Assembly (NCBI RefSeq): GCF_018991925.1
Contig: NW_024711672.1
Span: forward strand, 1 to 64,000
DNA: 64,000 bases
Reading direction: 5' to 3'
DNA from: Homarus americanus
Lineage: Eukaryota > Arthropoda > Malacostraca > Decapoda > Nephropidae
Part shown: one piece after another, positions 52,857-64,000 of the stretch
Numbering within the stretch: the stretch's first letter is position 1
Layout: the number at the start of each line of letters is the position of its first letter
Notes under the pieces: model-generated
What the model saw: the letters and a program-made list of their open reading frames with translations, nothing else
What the model was told of the DNA's origin: nothing
Database searches by the model: none
Translations under genes and position numbers: made by a program

Positions 52857-55800
52857 TATAACAACCACGACTATGAGTATAACAACCACTACGATTATTA
52901 TAACAACCACGAAAATGATTATAACAACCACAACCATGATTATAACAACCACGACCATGATTATAACATCCACGACCATGATTATAACAACCACGACCAT
53001 GATTATGACATCCATGACTATGATTATAACAACCACGACCATGATTATAACAAGCACGACCATTTTTATAACAACCACGACCATGACTATAACAACCACG
53101 ACTATGATCATAACCACTACCGTAATTATAACAACCACGACCATATTTATAACAGACACGAATATGATTATAACAACCACGATCATGATTATAACAACCA
53201 CGACCAGGATTATAACAACCACGACTATGATTATATCATCACCCACCATGACTATAACACCTGCATATGATCATAACAACCACGAGCATGATCATAACCA
53301 GGACCATGATTATAACAACCACGACTATGATTATAACACCGACGACTATGATTATAACAACCACGACAATGATTATAACAACCACGAATATGATTATAAC
53401 AATGACGACCATGATTATAACAACCACGACCGTGATTTTAACAACCACGACTATGATCATAACGATGACTATGATTATACCAACCACGAATATGATTATA
53501 ATAACCAAGACCATGATTATAACACTCACGACCTTGATTATAACAACCACAACACTGTTTATAACAACCACGACAATGATCATAACCACGACTATGATTA
53601 TAACAGCTACGACGATGATTACAACAATCACGACCATGATTATAACAACCACGACCATGATTATAACAACCACGACTATGATTATAACAACCACGACTAT
53701 GATTTTAACAACGACGACCTTGATTATAACAACCACGACAATGATTATAAGAACCACGACTATGATTATATCACCCACGACCATGACTATAACACCTACG
53801 ACTATGATCATAACAACCACGAGCATGATCATAACCAGGACCATGATTATAACAACCACGACTATGATTATAACACCGACGACTATGATTATAACAACCA
53901 CGACAATGATTATAACAACCACGAATATGATTATAACAATGACGACCATGATTATAACAACCACGACCATGATTATAACAACCACGACTATGATTATAAC
54001 AACCACGACTATGATTTTAACAACGACGACCTTGATTATAACAACCACGACAATGATTATAAGAACCACGACCATAATTATAACAACAACGACTATGATT
54101 ATAACAACGACGACCACGATTATAACAACCACGACCGTGATTATAACAACCACGACTATGATTATATCACCCAAGACCATGACTATAACACCTACGACTA
54201 TGATCATAACAACCACGAGCATGATCATAACCAGGACCATGATTATAACAACCACGACTATGATTATAACACCGACGACTATGATTATAACAACCACGAC
54301 AATGATTATAACAACCACGAATATGATTATAACAATGACGACCATGATTATAACAACCACGACCGTGATTTTAACAACCACGACTATGATCATAACGATG
54401 ACTATGATTATACCAACCACGATATGATTATAATAACCGACCATGTTTATAACACTCGACCTTGATTATAACAACCCAACACTGTTTATAACAACCACGA
54501 CAATGATCATAACCACGACTATGATTATAACAGCTACGACCATGATTACAACAATCACGACCATGATTATAACAACCACGACCATGATTATAACAACCAC
54601 GACTATGATTATAACAACCACGACTATGATTTTAACAACGACGACCTTGATTATAACAACCACGACCATGATTATAAGAACCACGACCATAATTATAACA
54701 ACAACAACTATGATTATAACAACGACGACCACGATTATAACAACCACGACCGTGATTATAGCAACCACGACTATGATTATATCACCCAAGACCATGACTA
54801 TAACACCTACGACTATGATAATAACAACCACGAGCATGATCATAACCAGGACCATGATTATAACAACCACGACCGTGATTATCGCAACCACGACTATGAT
54901 TATAACAATGACGACCATGATTATATCAACCACGACCATAATTATAACAACCACGATCATGATTATAACAACCACGACTATGATTATAACACCCACGACC
55001 ATGATTCTAACACCCACGACCATGATTTTAACAACCACGACCATGATTATAACAACCACGACCATGATTATAACAAACACGACTCTGATTATAACAACAA
55101 CGACCATGATTATAACAACCATGAGTATGATTATAACAACGACGACCATGATTATAACAACCACGACAATGATTATAACAACCACGACAATGATTTTAAC
55201 AACCACGACCATGATTATAACAACCATGACTATGATTATAACAAGGACGACCATGATTATAACAACCACGACCGTGATTATAACAACCACGACCATGATT
55301 ATAACAACCACGACCATGATTATAACAACCACGACCATGATTATAACAACCACGACCATGATTATAACAACCGACCTGATTATAACAACCACAACTATGA
55401 TTATAACAACCACGACTATGATTTTAACAACACGACCATGATTATAACCGACCCTGATTATAACAACGACACCATAATTGTAACAACTACGACTATGATT
55501 ATAACAACGACGATCACGATTATAACAACCACGACCGTGATTATAACAACCACGACTATGATTATAACAACGATGACCATGATTATATCAACCACGACCA
55601 TGATTATAACAACCCGTGATTATAACAACCACGCCTATGATTATGATAACGGCGACCATGATTATAACAACCCGACTATGATTATAACAACCACTACCAA
55701 GATTATAACAACCACAACTATGATTATAATAACCACGACTATAATTATAACAACCATGACTATGATTATAACAAGCACGACCATGAATATAACAACCACG

Positions 55801-58800
55801 ACCATGATTATAGCAACCACGAATATGATTATAACACTCACGACCATGATTATAACAACTATGACTATGATTAACAACCACGACCATGATTATTACAACC
55901 TCGAACATGATTATAGCAACCACGACCATGATTATAACAACCCGACCATGATTATAACAACCACGACTATGATTACAACAACCACGACTATGATTATAAC
56001 AACAACGACCATGATTATAACAACCACGACCATGATTATAACATCCATGACCATAATTATAACACCCACGACCACGATTATGACAACCACGACCATGATT
56101 ATAGCAACTACGACCATGATTATAACAGCCACGACTATGATTATAACAACGATGACCAGGATTATATCAACCACGGCCATGATTATAACAACTAAGACTA
56201 TGAGTATAACAACCACTACCATTATTATAACAACCACGACTATGATTATAACAGCCACGACCATGATTAGCCACCACGACTATGATTATAACAAGCGACA
56301 TGAATATAACAACCACCGACCATAATTATAACAACGATCATGATTATAACCACCACGACCATGATTGTAACAACCACGACTATGATTAAAACAGCCACGA
56401 CCATGATTATAACAACCCCGACTATGATTTATATCAAGCATGAGCATGAAGATAACAACCACGACCATGATTATAACAACCACGAATATGATTATAACAA
56501 TCCATTATTATTATAACAACCACGACCATGATTATAACAACCACGCCCGCCAGTTATAACAACCACGACCATGATTATAACAACCACGATCATGATTATA
56601 ACCTACGACCATGATTGTAACACTCCACGAACAAAATTATAACAACTCACGACTATGATTATAGTAACCACAGCGAATATTATTATAACACCCACAGCCA
56701 TAATTATAAAACTCAGACCATGATTATAACAACCACGACTATGATTTTAACAACCCGACTATGATGATCATGATGACTATGATTATAACAACCACGACTA
56801 TATGATTATAGCAACCCGACCATGATTCTAACACCCACGACCATGATTTTTAGCAACCACGACCATGATTACATAACAACCACGACCATGATTATAACAG
56901 CCGCGACTCTGATTATAACAACAGCGATACGCCCCGGTTATAACAACCGCCCAGGTATGATTATAACTACTTGACGACCATGATTATAGCAACCACGACA
57001 ATGATTATAACAACCACGACAATGATTTTAACAACCACAGCCATGACTATAACAACCACGACTATGATTATAACAGGACGACCATGATTATAACAACCAC
57101 GACCGTGATTATAACAACCACGACCATGATTATAACAAACACATTTATGATTATAACACCGGCGACTATGATTATAACAACCACGACAATGATTATAACA
57201 ACCACAACCATGATTATAACGACCATAGACTTATGAGTTATAACAACGACGAGAGCATGATTATAACAGCCGTGATTTTAACAACCACGACTATGATTAT
57301 AACATTGACCATGATTATAACAACCACGACAATGATTATAACAACCACGACAATGATTTATAACAACCACAACCATGATTATAACAACCACGACTATGAT
57401 TATAACAACCACGACCATGATCATAACAACACGACTATATTATAACAACCACGACCATGATTATAACAACCACTCCATGATTATAACAACCACGACAATG
57501 ATTATAACAACCACGACCATGATTATAACAACCACGACATGATTACAACAACCACGACCATGATTATAACAACCACGACCATGATTATAACAACCACGAC
57601 ATGATTATAACAACCACGACCGTGATGACCATGATTATAACAACCACGACTATGATTATAACAAGACGACGACGTGATTATAACAACCACGACCATGATT
57701 ATAACAACCACGACCATGATTATAACAACCACGACCATGATTATAACAACCACGCCTATGATTATGATAACGGCGACCATGATTATAACAACCACGACTA
57801 TGATTATAACAACCACTACCAAGATTATAACAACCACAACTATGATTATAATAACCACGACTATAATTATAACAACCATGACTATGATTATAACAAGCAC
57901 GACCATGAATATAACAGCCACGACCATGATTATAGCAACCACGAATATGATTATAACACTCACGACCATGATTATAACAACTATGACTATGATTATAACA
58001 ACCACGACCATGATTATTACAACCTGGAACATGATTATAGCAACCACGACCATGATTATAACAACCACGACCATGATTATAACAACCACGACTATGATTA
58101 CAACAACCACGACTATGATTATAACAACGACGACCATGATTATAACAACCACGACCATGATTATAACATCAATGACCATAATTATAACACCCACGACCAC
58201 GATTATGACAACCACGACCATGATTATAGCAACTACGACCATGATTATAACAGCCACGACTATGATTATAACAACGATGACCAGGATTATATCAACCACG
58301 GCCATGATTATAACAACTAAGACTATGAGTATAACAACCACTACCATTATTATAACAACCACGAATATGATTATAACAGCCACGACCATGATTATGGCAA
58401 CCACGACTATGATTATAACAAGCATGACCATGAATATAACAACCACGACCATGATTATAACAACCACGATCATGATTATAACCACCACGACCATGATTGT
58501 AACAACCACGACTATGATTATAACAGCCACGACCATGATTATAACAACCCCGACTATGATTATATCAAGCATGACCATGAAGATGACAACCACGACCATG
58601 ATTATAACAACCACGAATATGATTATAACAATCCCGATTATTATTATAACAACCACGACCATGATTATAACAACCACGCCCATGATTATAACAACCACGA
58701 CCATGATTATAACAACCACGATCATGATTATAACCACCACGACCATGATTGTAACACTCACGAACAAAATTATAACAACTACGACTATGATTATAGTAAC

Positions 58801-58952
58801 CACGAATATTATTATAACACCCACAACCATAATTATAAAACTCAGACCATGATTATAACAACCACGACTATGATTTTAACAACCACGACTATGATCATAA
58901 CGATGACTATGATTATAACAACCACGACTATGATTATAACAACCACGACCAT

Positions 58953-59091
58953 CAGGAAAACGATGTCGCTGTACGCTGTCAGCAGGACGGCGGTTGCGAG
59001 CCAAGCGCTAGCGTTCGATCTTTTACGCCTGGGTAAACTGTACCACCGGACTTGCCACCGGGCAAGAAGGGCCTACGATCACTTGTCTGAT
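58953..59091. repeat. Non-satellite module, copy 2
   Basis: 139 bp, same sequence as the module at 52,722 with about a dozen differences, including a three-base AGG-type insertion in the CAGCAGGACGGCG region. It is followed, as in copy 1, by satellite reading GACTATGAGTATAACAACC. Confidence 0.9.
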
Positions 59092-59936
59092 ATAACAGCC
59101 ACGACTATGAGTATAACAACCACTACCATTATTATAATAACCACGACTATGATTATAACAACCACAACCATGATTATAACAACCACGACCATGATTATAA
59201 CAACCACGACCATGATTATAACAACCACGACCATGATGATGACATCCATGACTATGATTATAACAACCACGACCATGATTATAACAAGCATGACCATGAT
59301 TATAACAACCACGACTATGATCATAACCACTACGGTAATTATAACATCCATGACCATATTTATAACAGACACGAATATGATTATAACAACCACGATCATG
59401 ATTATAACAACCACGACCATGATTATAACAACCACGACTATGATTATATCACCCACGACCATGACTATAACACCTACGACTATGATTATAACAACCACGA
59501 GCATGATCATAACCAGGACCATGATTATAACAACCACGACCATGATTATAACAAACACGACTATGATTATAACACCGACGACTATGATTATAACAACCAC
59601 GACAATGATTATAACAACCACAACCATGATTATAACGACCATGAATATGATTATAACAACGACGAGCATGATTATAACAACCACGACCGTGATTTTAACA
59701 ACCACGACTATGATTATAACGATGACTATGATTATAACAACCACGAATATGATTATAACAACCACGACCATGATTATAACACTCACGACCTTGATTATAT
59801 CAACCACAACACTGATTATAACAACCACGACTATGATCATAACCACGACTATGATTATAACAGCTACGACCATTATTACAACAATCACGACCATAATTGT
59901 AACAACCACGACAATGATTATAACAACCACGACCAT

Positions 59937-60075
59937 CAGGAAAACGATGTTGCTGTACGCTGTCAGCAGGACGGCGGTTGCGAGCCAAGCGCGAGCGCTC
60001 GATCTTTCACGCCTCGGTAAACTGTACCACCGGACTTGCCACCGGGCAAGAAGGGCCTACGATCACTTGTCTGAT
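59937..60075. repeat. Non-satellite module, copy 3
   Basis: 139 bp, closely similar to copy 2 and 984 bp downstream of it. Satellite flanks on both sides match those of the other copies, so the module travels with its surrounding higher-order unit. Confidence 0.9.
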
Positions 60076-62583
60076 ATAACAACCACGACTATGAGTATAA
60101 CAACCACTACCATTATTATTACAACCACGACTATGATTATAACAACCACGACCATGATTATAACAACCACGACCATGATTATAACAACCACGACCATGAT
60201 TATAGCAACCACGACCATGATTATAACAACCACGACTATGACCATAACCACGACCGTAATTATAACAACCACGACCATATTTATAATAGACACGAATATG
60301 ATTAAAACAACCACGATCATAATTATAACAACCACGACCATGATTATAACAACCACGACTATGATTATATTACCCACGACCATGACTATAACACCTACGA
60401 CTATGATCATAACAACCACGAGCATGATCATAACCAGGACCATGATTATAACACCCACGACCATGATTATAACAACCACGACCATGATTATAGCAACTAC
60501 GACCATGATTATAACAACCACGACTATGATTATAACAACGATGACCAGGATTATATCAACCACGGCCATGATTATAACAACTAAGACTATGATTATATCA
60601 ACCACGACCATGATTATATCAACCACGACTATGATTATAACAACCACGACCATGATTATGGCAACCACGACTATGATTATAACAACCACGACTCTCATCA
60701 TAACCATGACTATGATTATAACAACCACGACTATGATTATAACAACCACTACCATGATTATAACAACCACGACTATGATTATAACAGCCACGACCATGAT
60801 TATAACAACCCGACTATGCTTATATCAAACACGACCATTAAGATAACAACCACGACCATGATTATAACAACCACGAATATGATTATAACAATCACGATTA
60901 TTATTATAACAACCACGACCATGATTATAACAACCACGCCCATGATTAAAACAACCACGACCATGATTATAACAACCACGATCATGATTATAACTACCAC
61001 GACCATGATTATAACACTCACGACCAAAATTATAACAACTACGACTATGATTATAGTAACCACGAATATTAATATAACAACCACAACCATGATTATAAAA
61101 TTCAGACCATGATTATAACAACCACGACTATGATTTTAACAACCACGACTATGATCATAACGATAACTATGATTATAACAACCACGACTATGATCATAAC
61201 CACGACCGTAATTATAACAACCACGACCATATTTATAATAGACACGAATATGATTATAACAACCACGATCATGATTATAACAACCACGACCATGATTATA
61301 ACAACCACGACTATGATTATATTACCCACGACCATGACTATAACACCTACGACTATGATCATAACAATCACGAGCATGATCATAGCCAGGACCATGATTA
61401 TAACAACCACGACCATGATTATAACAACCACGACTATGATTATAACACCGACGACCATGATTATAACAACCACGACAATGATTATAACAACCACAACCAT
61501 GATTATAACAACCACGAATATGATTATAACAACGACGACCATGATTATAACAACCACGACCGTGATTATAACAACCACGACCATGATTATAACAACTACG
61601 ATTATGATTATAACAACCACGACCATGATTATAACAACCACGACTATGTTTATAACAACCACGACTATGATCATAACAAGCATGACCATGAATATAACAA
61701 CCACGACCATGATCATAACAACCACGACTATGATTATAACAACCACTACCATGATTATAACAACCACGACTATGATTATAACAACCACGACCATGATTAT
61801 AACAACCCCGACTATGATTAAATCAAGCACGACCATGAAGATAACAACCACGACCATGATTATAACAACCACGCCCATGATTATAACAACCACGACCATG
61901 ATTATAACATCCACGACCATGATTATAACCACCACGACCATGATTATAACACTCACGACCAAGATTATAACAACTGCGACTATGATTATAAAAACCACGA
62001 CCATGATTATGGTAACCACGAATATTATTATAACAACCACAACCATGATTATAAAACTCAAGACCATGATTATAACAACCACGACTATGATTATAACAAC
62101 CACGACCATGATTATAACAACCACGCCCATGATTATAACAACCACGACCATGATTATAACATCCACGACCATGATTATAACCACCACGACCATGATTATA
62201 ACACTCACGACCAAGATTATAACAACTGCGACTATGATTATAAAAACCACGACCATGATTATGGTAACCACGAATATTATTATAACAACCACAACCATGA
62301 TTATATAACTCAAGACCATGATTATAACAACCACGACTATGATTATAACAACCACGACTATGTTCATAACGATGACTATGATTATAACAACCACGAATAT
62401 GATTATAACAACCACGACCATGATTATAACACTCACGACCTTGATTATAACAACCACAACACTGATTATAACAACCACGACTATGATCAAAACCACGACT
62501 ATGATCAAAACCACGACTATGATTATAACAGCTACGACCATGATTACAACAATCACGACCATAATTATAACAACCATGACCAT

Positions 62584-62883
<300 letters not shown>

Positions 62884-63346
62884 ATTGGAGATTTAAGAAA
62901 TTAACTTTTCAATAGTACCTTATTTGAGCAGTTCGAGTGAGACCTTTGGAATAAATATAAGGCTTATAGTAATAATTTATCTTTATTAATTTGATTTTCT
63001 TCATTGTTTTATTTCATTTTTTTATCATCATTATTATTGTTCATTCATTCATTGTAATGAAAATTCATAATATTTTCATCGGTGCTGTAGGTCAGCAAAA
63101 AGCACCTGGGGCTGAGTAGGCAGGGAGGCAGAGGTGGTACTTGTTCTAGTTTCAGGGCAGGTCATTGTGAGAATAGATCATTAGGAGAGATCAACTGTGA
63201 TGTCACTGAGGTTGCAGCACGCACCTGGGCTATCTTAAGTCAAGTCATTGTTGGAATAGAAAGGTCAGATATTAGGTCAGCTGAGTAAAGAAGAGAATCC
63301 GGAGCCAGATTTGTGGCTTCGAAACCGAAGCCTTTAGAAATTTTTT

Positions 63347-63385
63347 AGCTGAAGCCGAAGCTGAAGCCAAAGCCGAAGCCAAGCC
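63347..63385. repeat. Imperfect GAAGCC hexamer run
   Basis: Six to seven hexamers of the form GAAGCC, GAAGCT and AAAGCC in tandem. Isolated related motifs (CGAAGCC, AGAAGCC) lie on both sides. Confidence 0.8.
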
Positions 63386-63696
63386 AATAAAACCTGGCTT
63401 CTAGAAGCCCCATATCTGATTCATGTACACAAATATTCAATTAACTTTGAAGGTACACACAAAAGACGTGTAGTACAGTGAGTTTGGTGAGGCTGGAGAT
63501 GATTGATAGACAGACCGAGACACATTAATGTCATGTTAACATTAATAAAGACAGTTTCATCCTGTTGTGCACTCAGGCTAATCTTTTGTACAACAAAACA
63601 TAAAGAGAAGGCAGACTGGAAAATTATCGGGGTTATAGAGTGAGACAGCAGGGAAGCCCACGTGCCTGGCGACCTCATCACTTGACCTTGGCATTC

Positions 63697-63698
<2 letters not shown>

Positions 63699-63728
<30 letters not shown>
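63699..63728. repeat. (AC)n microsatellite
   Basis: Fifteen uninterrupted AC dinucleotides. Confidence 0.97.
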
Positions 63729-63730
<2 letters not shown>

Positions 63731-64000
63731 TAGTAGCCACTATGTCTTATGTCACTATACTGTACCTTCATATCATCATTGTCCTACGTAATGTACTTGT
63801 GAGTATACAGTATATCATGACACTTATACTTGAGAGAGAGAGAGACGACAGGGAAGGCCAGTCGTATTTTTCACACTTCACCTGCACTCATAAACAGCGA
63901 TGCAGGGGAACACCCGGGAATTGTACGTCCGCGTATCCTTTCTTCCCCCCAAAGTTTGGGTTTAGCTTGGTGTTGGTCCCGTGTCAGTACCGGAGTTGCC

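Larger units (their letters stand above)
51391..62583. repeat. 21-bp satellite array, fourth clean block with higher-order units
   Basis: Mostly clean 21-bp units with eroded patches at about 54,420-55,700 and 56,270-57,680, where CCACGACC is often shortened to CCGACC. Higher-order landmarks include GAGCATGATCATAACCAGG at 53,284, 53,821, 54,217 and 54,832, and the ACTCACGACCAAAA/TATAGTAACCACG block near 58,757 and 61,016. A 252-bp (12-unit) perfect-phase duplication lies at 61,871 and 62,123. The array is interrupted by the non-satellite modules annotated separately. Very long open frames here are repeat-derived. Confidence 0.94.
62884..64000. other. Non-satellite flank without recognised gene
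   Basis: About 1.1 kb outside the array. An 86-codon minus-strand frame (63,421-63,681) has no recognisable family and no supporting context, so I do not call it a gene. The region contains a GAAGCC-type hexamer run, an (AC)n tract and a short (GA)n tract at 63,832-63,845. The remainder is unremarkable. Confidence 0.6.

Noticed and set aside
63421..63681. 86-codon minus-strand frame in the right flank
   Set aside because: No recognisable family and no flanking gene structure. Its length is within chance expectation for this composition.

Overview
The window is repeat-dominated eukaryotic DNA. Two unrelated satellites fill most of it, carrying several broken transposable elements and no intact host gene that I can recognise. 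The CR1-type LINE, the Ty3/gypsy element with integrase upstream of reverse transcriptase, and the abundance of minisatellite and microsatellite DNA suggest a metazoan, perhaps an arthropod such as a decapod crustacean. That taxon guess is inference only.

Layout. (1) 1-19,182 is a 29-bp tandem satellite (core GGTAATGGTAGTGTTAAT followed by a GAACACA motif). It is badly eroded before about 5,150 and well preserved afterwards. It is interrupted by a 5'-truncated CR1-like LINE on the minus strand (8,052-10,784) and by a near-full-length but defective LTR retrotransposon on the plus strand (11,753-17,699). The LTR element has two 612-bp LTRs, a precise 4-bp GTAG target duplication, and the order gag, protease, integrase, reverse transcriptase, RNase H. 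(2) At about 19,183 the 29-bp satellite abuts a second satellite of 21-bp period (core ATGATTATAACAACCACGAC), which continues to about 62,720. Its strand asymmetry is opposite: the plus strand is C-rich here and G-rich in the 29-bp array. The 21-bp array has variable higher-order structure. It is interrupted by a minus-strand fragment of an unrecognised protein gene with an AT-rich tail (22,561-23,686), by two copies of a roughly 1.09-kb LTR-like spacer 8,650 bp apart (29,124-30,212 and 37,774-38,864), and by four copies of a roughly 137-bp non-satellite module (52.7, 59.0, 59.9 and 62.6 kb). (3) The array ends at a (TA)n plus poly(T) tract (62,721-62,883), followed by about 1.1 kb of non-satellite DNA with short microsatellites.

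The many very long open frames in the 21-bp array are arithmetic: 21 is divisible by three and the unit has no stop in four of six frames. They are not annotated as genes. Sharp transitions between clean and eroded satellite (about 5.15, 33.86 and 51.39 kb) may be real age boundaries or consensus-quality artefacts of the assembly. Annotation at 1-5,150 and 33,860-51,390 should be read with that in mind.

The only proteins visible are retrotransposon proteins, all damaged, and the gene fragment at 22.9-23.7 kb. The window is best read as a history: a 29-bp array was invaded by a LINE and a gypsy element; a 21-bp array expanded beside it, captured foreign segments, and spread them by segmental duplication.
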